From Purpureocillium takamizusanense (lineage: Eukaryota > Ascomycota > Sordariomycetes > Hypocreales > Ophiocordycipitaceae), in assembly GCF_022605165.1 (NCBI RefSeq), contig NC_063069.1, positions 2,852,001-2,916,000 of the forward strand: a stretch of 64,000 nt of DNA, given 5' to 3'. Positions within the stretch are counted from its first letter, which is position 1, and each line of letters opens with the position of its first letter. Below the pieces are notes generated by a model. It did not search any database. It worked only from the letters and a program-made list of their open reading frames with translations, and was not told the DNA's origin. The position numbers and the translations under genes are program-made. Shown piece after piece: positions 1 to 11,562 of this stretch.

Positions 1-702
1 CGTACGAATTGGCAGGCGTTGGACGGTCTGCGATCGCGTGCCGTGGGGCAGGTGGCAGCCGACGGGCGCAATACAAACAGGCGGCGGCCGCCCCCACCGT
101 GTCACGCGCACTGTCGCAGGCACTCCCTGGCGCCCCCTGCGCCGGTGCGCTGGAATTGGGCAGTGGAGGGCCCAACAACTGGAAGGGCGCTGGGAGTGGC
201 GCCGGGACCTCGCTGGCTTGGCTCGGCGCGCGTGAGTGGCCGCCGGGACCCTGTGACCTGCCCCCCTGGCCCCCCCCCCTGCGGCCCTTCTGTGGCCTCT
301 CCCAGACGCTCCTGTGGCCCGGGGCGCCCGAGGGGGTTCCAGTGGAGTCGGGTGTGTTTGGTTCGCTGGCCCGGTGAGAGGGAGCCTGGGCCGGGGCGGC
401 AGGATTTGCCGTCATACACGAACTTTTCCGCCTCTTACTGGTCCGACCGGCTCGCATTAACACCTCGCCAGCCGAGTCATCCATCTACGTATCTGCCTCT
501 CTCCTCCTCCCTCTTCTCCTCGCAGAAGAAAGACAGCCAAGACTTACTCCGCCATTCATTTGTGCGATCTGTGCGATCCCCCCCGACAGCTGTGGGATGT
601 GTCGTCTTTCCGAGCTGTGACCTTTTCCGCCTTCCTGTTTCCATATCCCTCACCGTCACCGAAAGCTCCATCCCTCAACTCCTCGCCACGAAATCCCTCG
701 TC
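1..702. promoter_or_regulatory. KGD1 upstream region / 5' leader
   Basis: Non-coding sequence before the KGD1 start. The left half is very GC-rich and holds a long frame open through to KGD1, but there is no ATG in good context and no family resemblance. The right half (about 420-700) is pyrimidine-rich with CTC/CTT runs, as is usual for leaders of highly expressed fungal genes. A possible leader intron could run from a GTGAGA donor near 374 to a CTCGCAG acceptor near 526; this is inference from signals only. Confidence 0.5.
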
Positions 703-3700
703 ATGTTGAGGAATTCGCTCTGCAGGGCCAGCTCCCAGCTGCTCCGCGGCGCCAGATGCCCGGCCGCCTCGTCAAAACGCGCCCTCGCGACCACCTCGGC
801 CAGCACTTCGTCATGGAAGCTCGCCGCCGCCCGCAGGCCCTTGGCCGTCTGCGCCGCCCGCTCCTACGCGACGAGCGCGACGCATTCGCCTCCCGACCCC
901 AGCGACAACTTCCTCTCTGGCAGCACTGCCAACTACATTGACGAGATGTACATGGAGTGGAAGCAAGACCCCAAGAGCGTCCATGTCTCGTGGCAGGTCT
1001 ACTTCAAGAACATGGAGAGTGGCGATATGCCCATCTCGCAGGCCTTCCAGCCGCCCCCGAACCTGGTCCCCAACATGACCGGCGGCGTCCCCCGTCTCGG
1101 TGGCGGCCTGGCCCTCGAGGATGGCTCCGATGTCACCAACCATCTCAAGGTTCAGCTGCTCGTACGCGCTTACCAGGCCCGCGGTCACCACAAGGCCAAC
1201 ATCGACCCTCTCGGCATCCGCAACACTGCCGCTGGCTTCGGCAACATCAAGCCCAAGGAGTTGACTCTGGAGCACTACGGCTTCAGCGAGAAGGACCTCG
1301 ATACCGAGTACACCCTCGGCCCGGGCATCCTGCCGCGCTTCAAGAAGGACGGCCGCGAGAAGATGACGCTGCGCGAGATCGTTGCCGCCTGCGAGAAGAT
1401 TTACGCAGGTGCCTACGGTGTCGAGTTCATTCATATCCCTGACCGCGAAAAGTGCGACTGGCTGCGCGAGCGCCTCGAGGTGCCCCAGCCCTTCAAGTAC
1501 TCTATCGACGAGAAGCGCCGTATTCTTGACCGCCTCATTTGGAGCTCCAGCTTCGAGTCTTTCCTCGCAACAAAATACCCCAACGACAAGCGTTTCGGTC
1601 TCGAGGGCTGCGAGACCCTGGTTCCCGGCATGAAGGCCCTCATCGACCGCAGTGTCGACTACGGTGTCAAGGACATTGTCATCGGCATGCCCCATCGTGG
1701 TCGCCTCAACGTCCTCTCCAACGTCGTGCGCAAGCCCAATGAGTCGATCTTCTCCGAATTCGCCGGCACCGGGGGCGCCGAGGATGAGGGTTCTGGTGAC
1801 GTGAAGTACCATTTGGGCATGAACTTCGAGCGCCCGACGCCCTCGGGCAAGCGTGTGCAGCTGTCTCTTGTCGCCAACCCGTCGCATTTGGAGGCCGAGG
1901 ACCCGGTCGTGCTCGGCAAGACCCGTGCCATTCAGCATTACAACAACGACGAGAAGACGCACCGCACCGCTATGAGCGTTCTGCTCCACGGTGACGCTGC
2001 CTTCGCTGCTCAGGGTGTCGTCTACGAATGTCTTGGATTCCACTCTCTCCCTGCCTTCTCCACGGGCGGCACCATCCACCTTGTTGTCAACAACCAGATC
2101 GGCTTCACCACTGACCCTCGCTTCGCTCGCTCCACGGCGTACTGCACGGACATTGCCAAGGCCATTGACGCGCCCGTTTTCCACGTCAATGCCGATGATG
2201 TCGAAGCTGTCAACTTTGTCTGCCAGCTCGCTGCTGATTGGCGCGCCGAGTTCCAGCACGATGTCGTCATTGACCTCATTTGCTACCGCAAGCACGGCCA
2301 CAATGAGACGGACCAGCCGTCGTTCACACAGCCGCTCATGTACAAGCGCATCAATTCCAAGGACCCGCAGATCGATGTCTACGTCAACAAGCTGCTCCAG
2401 GATGGCACCTTCACCAAGGAGGATATTGAGGAGCACAAGCAGTGGGTCTGGGGCATGTTGGAGGAGAGCTTCGACAAGTCCAAGGACTACCAGCCCACAT
2501 CCAAGGAGTGGACCACGTCGGCCTGGAACGGCTTCAAGTCCCCCAAGGAGCTTGCCACGGAGGTCCTTCCGCACAACTCCACGGCTGTCGACCAGAAGAC
2601 GCTGGAGCACGTGGGTGAGGTCATTGGGTCCGCTCCCGAGGGCTTCCACATCCATCGCAACCTGAAGCGTATCCTCAACAACCGCACCAAGTCGGTTGTC
2701 GAGGGAAAGAACATTGACTTCCCCACCGCCGAGGCCCTCGCTTTCGGCACCCTGGTTACTGAGGGCTACCACGTTCGTGTCTCCGGCCAGGACGTCGAGC
2801 GTGGCACCTTTTCCCAGCGCCACGCTGTCTTCCACGATCAGGAGACTGAGGAGACGTACACCCCACTGCAGCACATTAGCAAAGATCAGGGCAAGTTTGT
2901 CATCTCCAACTCTTCCCTGAGCGAGTTCGGCGCCCTCGGCTTCGAGTATGGTTACTCGCTGTCGTCTCCCAACGCCCTTGTCATGTGGGAGGCCCAGTTT
3001 GGTGACTTCGCCAACAACGCGCAGTGCATCATTGACCAGTTCATTGCCTCGGGCGAGGTCAAGTGGATGCAGCGAACGGGCCTCGTCATGTCGCTGCCTC
3101 ACGGCTACGACGGCCAGGGCCCGGAGCACTCCTCGGGTCGACTGGAGCGGTACCTGCAGCTCTGCAACGAGGATCCGCGCGTGTTCCCGTCCCCCGAGAA
3201 GCTTGCCCGCCAGCACCAGGACTGCAACATGCAGATTGCCTACATGACCACCCCTGCCAACTTGTTCCACGTGCTGCGCCGACAGATGCAGCGTCAGTTC
3301 CGAAAGCGTAAGTTGTCTTCATCCTCATACGTGTCGGCGTTTAGCTAACCATGTGCTCACAGCTCTCATCATCTTCTTCTCAAAATCTCTCCTCCGTCAC
3401 CCTCTATCCCGCTCCAGCATTGAGGAGTTCAATGGGGAGAACGCTGCCTTCCAGTGGATTATCCCTGATCCCGAGCACGAGACAGGCGCCATCAAGCCGC
3501 CCGAGGAGATTGAGCGAGTCATCCTCTGCAGTGGACAGGTCTGGGCGGCCCTGCACAAGCACCGCGCCGACAACAAGATCGACAATGTCGCCTTCACCCG
3601 CATCGAGCAGCTGAACCCCTTCCCTTGGCAACAGCTCAAGGAGAACCTCGACATGTACCCCAACGCCAAGACCATTGTCTGGTGCCAGGAAGAGCCTCTC

Positions 3701-3907
3701 AACGCGGGTGCCTGGAGCTTCACGCAGCCGCGCATTGAGACGCTGCTGAACCAGACCAAGTACCACGACCGCAAGCATGTCATGTATGCCGGCCGCAACC
3801 CCAGCGCGTCGGTCGCCACGGGCATGAAGCGCGTCCACCAGGGTGAGGAGCAGGATTTCTTGCAGATGGCTTTCACCGTCAAGCAGGACAAGCTCAAGGG
3901 CGAGTAG
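703..3907 (+). CDS. KGD1: 2-oxoglutarate dehydrogenase E1 component, mitochondrial
   Basis: Thiamine-diphosphate E1 subunit of the 2-oxoglutarate dehydrogenase complex of the TCA cycle (mitochondrial matrix), which decarboxylates 2-oxoglutarate and passes succinyl to the E2 lipoyl. Model: join(703..3307, 3363..3907), 1049 aa, close to the usual fungal length of about 1000-1050. The 55-nt intron has a GTAAGT donor, a GCTAACC branch-like site and a CAG acceptor, and joins the RK-PLIIFF segment typical of E1. Residues 1-50 are Arg/Ser/Ala-rich with few acids, like a mitochondrial presequence. The TPP-binding stretch [11 protein letters not shown] lies near residue 328, [10 protein letters not shown] near 429, NNQIGFTT near 464, and the transketolase-type pyrimidine domain begins near 680. 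ATG 703 is chosen because the in-frame sequence before it is leader-like. The 3' end faces CIA1 tail to tail, 400 bp away. Confidence 0.97.
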
Positions 3908-4307
3908 ACGAACCGTCGACCTTGCGCGCGCACAGCGTTTGCGAGCTGCATCAGATAGACAGTCACGCGGGGGGAAGTTGATGAGAAGATGGCCACAGTC
4001 AAATTCTATTAGAGGGCGGCTCGGCCGGATCTGGGCTGATTGTGGAAAGCTCTTTTGTAGCACAAGTGTATCATAACCTCTCGTGAGGGCAATCCGTAGT
4101 ATCTGTACCCTTTGTTCCCCATAGCGAGGTTTAGGTACGGTAAAAGGTATATCTGGGATTATAATGTGCTTTAGAAACAGCGAAGTATTGTTTCAGCCGT
4201 GTGGCAGGCAACGTCTCCAAATCGAGGCGCTCCATGTTCTCATTGTGCCCGACTATGTGCCGAACAAGATTGTGCCCATTGATTTGTCCATGTGCTAATC
4301 GCCGCCC
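3908..4307. other. Convergent 3' intergenic region KGD1/CIA1
   Basis: Shared 3' flank of two convergent genes. It probably holds both 3' UTRs and polyadenylation sites; a T/A-richer patch lies around 4060-4200. I see no other gene. Confidence 0.6.
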
Positions 4308-5750
4308 TCAAGCTGTCTGTATCCTAACTTCCCAAGGGCGCACCACGCCGTCGTCTCCCGTCGTCACCAACATCTCCTCCTCGCCCCTTCGCGAGGAGCC
4401 CGCATCGTACCGCCGGCACCAAGTGACGTGGTTGACCTCGTACGGACCGTGGGCGCCTGGCTGCGTCGCCAGCAGCTCCCAGGACGTGGTCGAAGGGCCG
4501 CCGCTCGCCTCCTGCCCGTTGGCTACCGGCAGCTGGCCGTCGTTCTGGTTCGATTCCGCCGATCCTTCTTCCTCCACCTCCTTGTACAGCGCGACAATGC
4601 CGTCGCTGCCCGTACTGGCGACGAGGCCGGACTCGCCGCTCCATGCCACGGAGTAAATATCCCTGCCGTGGGCTTTGGGCAGGACGGCCGTGCAGGTCCA
4701 TTCCTCGCGCAGCGACCTCCTCATCGTGTTGGGGATGCCGCCGAGCGCGTTCCGGCCGCCGCCGCCGCCACCATTACCATCCTCTTCCTCGTCATCGTCG
4801 TCCTTGAGCGTCCAGATGCGGATCGTGCCGTCGGCCGAGTGGCTCAGCAGGCGGGGGAACCGGTCGTGGCTGGGCCGCGGCTCCCACTGGACGCCCCAGA
4901 CGGTGCCGTCGTGGCCCTCGAGCACCGCGACGCACACCCACTCGCCGTCGCCGTCCTCGCGCCAGACGCGCAGCGTGTTGTCGTAGCTCGCGCTGGCGAG
5001 CACGTCCGGGCTGAAGCGGCGGCGCGCGTTGCGCCCGGGCACGTCGGGGCACCACGCCACGGCCTTGACGTCACCCTCGTGCTCGTTGAGCACCGCGACC
5101 GTCTCCCACTCGTCGTCGTCGTCTGACGTGCCAATATCCTCCCATATCCAGACCGACTTGTCGCGCGAGCACGTCGCCAGGTAGGCGCCTGAGGGGGAGA
5201 AGGCGCACGACTTGATCTCCGAATCGTGGCCCTCGAGGACGAGTGTGAACTCCCAATCCTTTCCGTCAGCGCCACGGTCGCTATCATCGTCGTCATCGCC
5301 GCCGCCACCGACATAATGGTCTGGCTCATCGCCGGCCAACGCAGCAGCAGCAGCAACACTGGCCGCGCCGCGGGCCGTCACCTCCGTCTCGAGCGCTGTG
5401 CCGCTGCCGTCAGCCTCGCCCGCCGTATCGCCGTCCCAGCGCCATAGTCCCGCGGTGGAGTCGAAGCTTCCCGTGACGAGGCAAAGCTTGTGCGGCGGCA
5501 GGCCGGGCTTCCAGGCGACGGAGCGGACGGACCGGGTGTGGCCGCCGGTGAGGGAGCTGTGGGAGGAGAGGGTGGCGAGGGAGAAGACGGTGGCGCTCTT
5601 GGAATGTGCGGTCGCTAGGAGCGGCAGCGTCGGGTGCGGTACCGAAGCCCAGGCGCGCTCGTGGAGGTCGGGCTGGAAAGGCCGGAGCGGGAGGATCTTG
5701 ACGCTCGGCGTCGAGGACGGTCGCGGCTCCGAAGGCGGCGGTGCGGCCAT
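4308..5750 (-). CDS. CIA1: Cytosolic iron-sulfur assembly protein 1 (WD40 beta-propeller)
   Basis: Targeting subunit of the cytosolic Fe-S assembly machinery (with Met18/MMS19 and Cia2), which hands Fe-S clusters to cytosolic and nuclear apoproteins such as XPD. Single exon, 480 aa. WD repeats are visible throughout: GGHTRSVRSVAWKP, LEGHDSEIKSCAFSP followed by SRDKSVWIWE, LNEHEGDVKAVAWCP, LEGHDGTVWGVQWEP followed by SADGTIRIWT, then AHGRDIYSVAWSG and a final DDGVVRPWE. The spacing fits seven blades of Cia1/Ciao1. Loops carry acidic or Gly-rich insertions (D-tract near residue 155, and a DDDDEEEDGNGG-type insert in the fifth blade), which lengthen it beyond yeast Cia1. The frame extends upstream only through a GTG, so the ATG at 5750 is the start. 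Confidence 0.93.
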   Translation of the reverse strand: MAAPPPSEPRPSSTPSVKILPLRPFQPDLHERAWASVPHPTLPLLATAHSKSATVFSLATLSSHSSLTGGHTRSVRSVAWKPGLPPHKLCLVTGSFDSTAGLWRWDGDTAGEADGSGTALETEVTARGAASVAAAAALAGDEPDHYVGGGGDDDDDSDRGADGKDWEFTLVLEGHDSEIKSCAFSPSGAYLATCSRDKSVWIWEDIGTSDDDDEWETVAVLNEHEGDVKAVAWCPDVPGRNARRRFSPDVLASASYDNTLRVWREDGDGEWVCVAVLEGHDGTVWGVQWEPRPSHDRFPRLLSHSADGTIRIWTLKDDDDEEEDGNGGGGGGRNALGGIPNTMRRSLREEWTCTAVLPKAHGRDIYSVAWSGESGLVASTGSDGIVALYKEVEEEGSAESNQNDGQLPVANGQEASGGPSTTSWELLATQPGAHGPYEVNHVTWCRRYDAGSSRRGEEEMLVTTGDDGVVRPWEVRIQTA

Positions 5751-6291
5751 TGCGTGTGGCTGTAGCGCCTCGTGAGCGTCTCCTCGCGTGGCCAGCGAAG
5801 GGCAGGACACGAGAGAGACGGTGGACAGGGGAGATCAAGTCGGACACGAGAGCCTGAGAGCGACTTCGGCTGGTGTTTTGGTGGCCGTGAGGGCTAAGCA
5901 AGATCAAGAGTTGCGTGCGATGATGTCGATAAATTATTTAGTGGGAGGGATGGTGGTAACATTAGTGCCCCGCCAAACCATCATCTGCTGGAGTCTGGAC
6001 GTGGGGGAGTCGCCCCGAAACTCGGATCCATGTCACCAAATTGCCCCTCTTGGGTCGGAACAGGAATCACGAATGCATGGCCACTGTGGCCGGGAAAGCA
6101 AATTCAAACCCCCAAAGTGATTGTATGTCTTTATTCGTTTCTTTCATGATAGTGGGGACACCAACATATCCCTCCAAATACAGTCTGCCGTGTCGCATAG
6201 TGCCAAATACCAGTCATCACCGTGAGCACCCTCCTTTTGGCCTTTTGTTGATTATGACGCCCAGCAAAAAAGCCTGGTCTCAAATCTCCCG
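5751..6291. other. Intergenic region between CIA1 promoter and MFS transporter 3' end
   Basis: About 540 bp holding the CIA1 promoter and leader on the minus strand and the 3' UTR of the MFS gene. Short frames here have no family features. Nothing else is seen. Confidence 0.5.
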
Positions 6292-7716
6292 TCAACCCCC
6301 TGCCTGTCGTCCAAACACCCCACTCAAGTAATCGCCTATCGAGAACCTGCCCTCTTTGGTACTTGCCGTCTTCCTGGTCCTGGGGATTGATAGCCAGATG
6401 TAGACGAGGAAGATGAGCGAGACTAGGACAATGGGCTGCAAAACCTGAACGCCATGACCCTGCGCGATGGCGCCGACTGCAAAGGGCAGTACGGTGGCGC
6501 CACCGCCGCCCAACGCCGAAGAGAATCCAATGGCACTGATATGATATGCTTGAGGGAGTAGCTTGGTCATGACAACGACCGTCGCCGGGAAGAGTGGGCC
6601 AAGGAAGAAACCAAGCAGCCCAACAAAGATCATGGCGCCTACCATGCTTGGTATGAACCAGTAGAGAAGCTGCAAGGCGATGCAGCACAAGAGATATGCT
6701 GTTATGGCCAGCCTTTCGCCAATTTTGCCGGTGACGAAGCCTAGCACGATGCGGCCCAGACTGAGCCCGAACCAGAAGAGCGTCGCCGTCACACCAGCCA
6801 GGAACGGATCTGCCTTGCGCACCTCAATCATGAAAGTCGGGATCCAACCCCCGAGGCTGACCTCGACGCCAGCGTAGGCCAGCAAGAAGATGGCCGTCAG
6901 CCAGACGATGGGCTCAGCAAGGACAACGCGCGTCGTGACACCCTCGCTGTGGCTGTTGCTCTCCTTGCGAAGCTTCTCCCGATAGAGTGCCCCAGTTGCT
7001 CCCCAGAACGCCCAGAGGCCAAAGACGAACTCGACGCAGACGGCAGCGATCATGAAGTAATAGAACGTGTACCACGGGAACTCGAGTTTCGCGACCAAGG
7101 CAGACGCTATGAGGGGCGCCACCGTCCCGCCCAGGCCAAAAGCGCCGTGTATGATACCGAGCAGCTCGTTGGTATGCTGCATGTTGCCAACCCATGCATT
7201 GTATGCGCTGTCTTCGATTCCATTTCCAAAACCCACGAGCATGAAAAGGATTGGAATCACGGCGAACGGCGGGTGGAGTGCCAGGGGGATGTATCCGATG
7301 AGTCGAAATGTCGGGCCTAGGAATGCGACACCCCTCTGCCCAACTTTGTAGTGAACCCAGTTATTGGATAGGGCAGCCGTGACATATCCGAGGAACGGAG
7401 AGAGGAACATGGTGGAGACGACGGCATAGTTGATGTCGTAATATTTCTCAATCTGGCGGGCAAAGCAATTAGGGCGCATAAACATAAATCTCACCTCTTG
7501 ACGCCATCATTTGGAACGATTATACGTACAAATGGTAAGAGAGCCTGCAAAGGTATCAGCACAAGCTCAGCGGAGAACCGGTTTGGGTAGCTACTTACAC
7601 CTATGCACCCATCGTGCATCCCCAAGATGAACAACGAGAAGTTGACGGCGAAGTAACGATACTTGTTCATCGGCGGAGAGTCCCAGCGTTCCCTGGTGTC
7701 AGGGCGTTCGTCATTG

Positions 7717-7749
<33 letters not shown>

Positions 7750-7913
7750 AGGCCATGACGGACATTCTGGCCCGTGCCGTTGGACAAGAGGTTCTGCGAT
7801 TCAGCGTCCACTCGTAGCTGCTCGTCATGATGATCCTCATGGTCATGCTGAGGATCGAAGTGCTCTTCATCTCGCAGGGCAAAGCCATGCTCGAGCGGTG
7901 GCAATGGAGTCAT
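6292..7913 (-). CDS. MFS transporter, BSC6/fucose-permease-like, with 15-nt microexon
   Basis: Major facilitator superfamily membrane transporter resembling fungal 'bypass of stop codon 6' proteins; substrate unknown. Model: complement(join(6292..7452, 7530..7544, 7599..7913)), 496 aa. Exon 1 gives a long hydrophilic N-terminus with an eight-Asp tract and the first helix, ending GMHDGCIG. The 15-nt exon 2 supplies ALLPF, and exon 3 resumes at IEKYYDINY, reconstituting the expected G-ALLP-IEKYY family junction. Donors are GTAAGT and GTACGT, acceptors GCAG and CCAG; introns are 54 and 77 nt. Exon 3 has about ten further hydrophobic segments, so roughly 12 TM helices overall, with a charged central loop near residue 280. 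It shares orientation with CIA1 but has a wide spacer, so there is no sign of co-transcription. Confidence 0.88.
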
Positions 7914-9871
7914 CGTCGCAACTCCTGCTAGCCACAGCCCACCAGCTTCGATTCGAGCGTTGGGGCAACTTCAGGCAAGAGATAGAGAAGTCGGAGACAG
8001 AGGTCAGCGAGGTGTTTCTGAGAGGAGATACACGAGGCCCCCCACATACTGCAGACGCTACTGTGCCTTGTGCAGACAACTGTGTTGCACACCAACTCCC
8101 CGGCCACGAGCTTGAAAAGGCTACCGCAAGTTATGTCCGGGGGGCAGATGCCCGGGGCGGGGCGGCCGAGTCGGTCAGCCGGGCAAACTGACGAGGCCAC
8201 TCTCTTGTCAAATTGCTAAGGCGCCAGAGCCGAGGGAACTCATCGCCCCATGGCTCATGATGAGCCATCGTCTCGCTTACGCGCCGTACCGTAAATTAAC
8301 CCCGAGTACTGTCAGTTGGCCGCTCGACGCGGGCCGATGAACCGGCGTCTGCACCGGTGTAGAACTGGAGGGCGCGGACGGCATAGGGGTGGGTGGGGGA
8401 GACAAGATCGGCTCTGGTCGGGTCGGTCACACAGCCGATAACGGCGGGGAACCCATGCGGCGGGGTCGGTCCGTCCTTGAGTGAACATGGAGCTCGCGTT
8501 GTGGCTCCCGAAGGCACCATTTCGTCTGGCGCCAGGTCTCTCAGCGGCGGCCATCACCCTGTCAAGGACGCAAGGGCAGACGCCACTCCGCAAATTTGTT
8601 CATCGATTATGAACTGAGTGAACGTCAGTCCCTTTATTAACAAGGGGCCCGTCGATCCTTGCCCGGGCCCTGCCGTTTCGACGGCTCAGGGCATACCTGA
8701 ATAAATGCGACGCTATCGCCGTGCCCTCGACCATAAGCTGTGTGAGTAGCGACAGGGTGCTACTTATCGCATTCACCCTTGCTCAGCGTTGAGACTGGGA
8801 CTGGTGGCATATCATTTAGACCAGAGGGAGGGCCCACAGACGGCGAGCATCATGGCGTCGCATTTTGTGTGTCCAAGACTTGCGGCCTTGCTGGCTTGGC
8901 AAGGAATGAAATCCTGATGGAAATTTTGTCTTCAGGGTAGGTATACTGTACTCTGTATTTCGGGAGCGGTGGCCGCGACGTCGAGGAAGGAACAGCCGGC
9001 TCAGGAGCATGAAAAGAAGGGGAGTCAAGACTCGAGAGCAACATTAATTCGAGCCCTTGATGGTGCTGTGCGGCACTCTTCATCTCCCATCTCGTTGCTC
9101 GCTTCCCTTTGACCCATTTCCAAGTCGATGGCTCTGGCTGCGATCCTCTTCCATTTCCACCCACTCCAACGGCTGTTCCCGAATCCGGATACTACCACAC
9201 TCGGCGGCTCGGCGTCGCCGTCACCACCCCAGAACTACCTTAACAGTAGGAACTCTAGTTAACACCTCGTGCGCCCGAGACGAAGTGACATCACTGCCAA
9301 TCCGCCACGACATCAAGTAGCACCAGGCAAAGAGCCGCCCAGACGCCGCATCCCACCGTCGGGAACTCGTCCAGCTTCATCCCTACAATTCGGTATCCTC
9401 ACGTCTTGTGGTGTTTAGCAGCTCGATTTCAGCTGACCGTCGCGGGCTTCTGCGCCGCATAAACCGCCCGCCTCACTATCCGGCCGCCGCAGACAACTAT
9501 CGCCCAGCTCCGGCGGCTGTTCGATTCGGCATCATTAGCGTAGCACCAACGGAGAGACAGACCCCTCGTGAGGCTGCTGATCCGGCTACTGAGCAACAGA
9601 CCATCACCCGTCGCCCGCCGCCTCCAAACCCGTGCAATCCGGGGCGTCGCATCAGGTCAGCTGGCCTCCGGCCCTTGGCTGGGCCCCTCCCCATATCCTA
9701 CACCATCATCGCCGTAGGGCTGACCCAATCCCTCAGCCCCTACATAATCATTCTTGCTGCGATTTTCCTCACATTTATTCTGCGCCGCAGTCTCCCATCA
9801 CTGTTACTTTGTGGTATTCTCTTTGAATAATCCGTACATACAATCAGTCTCAGTCCTTGCCACCAAGGATC
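7914..9871. promoter_or_regulatory. Divergent intergenic region (MFS transporter / glycine-zipper gene)
   Basis: About 1.96 kb between divergent starts, so it should contain both promoters. The right part (9050-9870) is pyrimidine-rich and leader-like for the downstream gene; one long frame at 9408-9830 ends just before that start but shows no family features and no convincing ATG. The 8200-8800 section is GC-mixed with no gene I can support. Confidence 0.5.
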
Positions 9872-10756
9872 ATGTCGAGATATGAAGCCGACGATGGTGG
9901 CCGCCGCTCGCGACGCGACCGCGACTACTCCCCCGATTATCACTCTGGTGGCGGCGGAGGCGTGAGATCGTTTGACCCGAACTACGAAAACCAGCCTCCT
10001 CCCCCTCCCCCTCCTCAACAGCAGCCACAGCAGCAACCTCGTGGCCTGAACGAGGACTACTACCGTGAAAGTGCCGCCACTCTCGGCGTCCCGACTCAGA
10101 ATAACCCCCGGCCACGGTCCGTGCCTCCCCCGTCCTCGGCGATGGTACGGCGGCCCCGCTCCCCGTCTCGGTCGTCGCGTTCCTCGTCCCGGTCCTATCG
10201 TGGCCGCGGTTTCGATGACGATGATCGCAGTCGGTCGCGCGGTGTTTCTCGTGGAGCCGACCCCATGAGCCGCGCTCGGGGGATCGTCCATGACAACTTT
10301 TCCCATTCGGCCACAGGCATCGGTGTCGGCATTCTCGGGGCCGTGGTCGGGGGCATCGTGGCCAACAAGGCGTCGGAAGCAGCCTTCAAGCACAGGCACA
10401 AGACGAGTGGTCGAGGGCGCCGCCACAGCGACGAAGCAGCTCCACGGATGGTTTCTACAATCCTTGGTGCTGTGGCTGGTGGTCTCGGCGCGAATGCCAT
10501 CGCGAACAAGGTCGAGGACTCACGTGATAGGGGCAGACAACGCCAGCTGGCATGGGAGGGACGCTACGGTCCTGAGGAGGACTTGCCGCACTACGACTCT
10601 GGGCGGCCGGGAGACCTCGATCACAAGAATGGACGTGGTCGGCTGTACCGCGGCGATGACGATGACTACGATTACGTATATGACGACGATAGAAGGTCTA
10701 GCCGCTCTGGAAAGCGTCGCAGGGACGAGGAGGCCGGCTTCCGATACCGCTTCTGA
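9872..10756 (+). CDS. Glycine-zipper, RS-rich protein of unknown function
   Basis: Single exon, 294 aa. The N-terminal third is polar and disordered: Arg/Asp-rich start, a Pro/Gln tract near residues 45-60, and an RS-rich block (RSPSRSSRSSSRSYRGRG) near 95-115. The centre holds two short Gly/Ala-rich hydrophobic segments: GIGVGILGAVVGGIVANKA near residue 150 and STILGAVAGGLGANAIANK near 195. They have the GxxxG spacing of glycine-zipper membrane segments, separated by a basic His/Arg linker. The C-terminus is rich in Asp/Tyr and ends with basic clusters. Such layouts occur in uncharacterised ascomycete proteins; membrane association or oligomerisation is inferred only. An upstream in-frame TTG exists at 9857, but ATG 9872 is the natural start (purine at -3). 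Confidence 0.75.
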   Translation: MSRYEADDGGRRSRRDRDYSPDYHSGGGGGVRSFDPNYENQPPPPPPPQQQPQQQPRGLNEDYYRESAATLGVPTQNNPRPRSVPPPSSAMVRRPRSPSRSSRSSSRSYRGRGFDDDDRSRSRGVSRGADPMSRARGIVHDNFSHSATGIGVGILGAVVGGIVANKASEAAFKHRHKTSGRGRRHSDEAAPRMVSTILGAVAGGLGANAIANKVEDSRDRGRQRQLAWEGRYGPEEDLPHYDSGRPGDLDHKNGRGRLYRGDDDDYDYVYDDDRRSSRSGKRRRDEEAGFRYRF

Positions 10757-11562
10757 GGACGAGGCACCGCACTCACAATTAATGGCTTTCCTGATGATCA
10801 GACGACTGTTGCGCTTTCGGCGATAATATCTGCAGGATAATTTTTGATCCAAAATACTTGACATGTAAAATGGGCCTTTCATACGATAGGGAGTCGATGG
10901 ATGCAGAGAGGTTACCTTGATGGGGTAGGACATGACGCCACGTTTTTGATGAAATTGAGGTTGCTGCGGGACGATGTCGTTTGGAGAGATCGAGGGTCAC
11001 CGAGCCATGATCAGACCTATCATGTTTTACACTATGATACAAGTTCTCATTTTCTCACTACTTACGAAGTACATGAGAACCAGCCTCGGTCAAACCTATG
11101 CTGGCTCAGATGTCTGCGCGATCGACTCTCTCTCTGACCACGTCTGTTACCGTAGGAACTCACTCTCCACCTTTCCAGTTCCCTCAAAGTCCCCAGATGA
11201 CCTGTATCGTCCGAGGCCACGCGAGCAAACCGCCGAGAGCCATGCTGCGCAATGCAAAGAACCACAAAGCCCAAGGCGTTGTAGCAAAATAGCCCGGAGT
11301 CCAGCTATTACACTCCGACATCAGTCCCCAATCCTTACCATTCGCCAAAGAATCTTCCGGTGACATTAGGGCGCGCGAAAAAAAAAAGGAAAATTAAAGA
11401 TACAAAAGCGCACAAAAGAACCTAAGGACATGTCGTGGATTCTTGATTACATGTAAGTCCTTCGTCGGAAGATTCTGGCAAGCCTTGGCAGCGATGGCAA
11501 GGGAGGGCTCTCCAGGCCGGCATCCTAGGTCCAGTCGCTGCAGTCGAAATCACGGAAAAAAG
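10757..11562. other. Convergent intergenic region
   Basis: Shared 3' flank of the glycine-zipper gene and the minus-strand gene ending at 11563. It is relatively AT-rich, with a run of nine adenines near 11380 and one TACGAAGTA motif at 11063-11071. No gene seen. Confidence 0.5.

Noticed and set aside
811..3270. 819-codon open frame antisense to KGD1
   Set aside because: It is an exact antisense shadow of a well-supported gene, produced by strong codon bias. It has no independent family features.
4308..5810. Extension of CIA1 upstream to 5810
   Set aside because: The extension begins with GTG; the first ATG in frame is at 5750.
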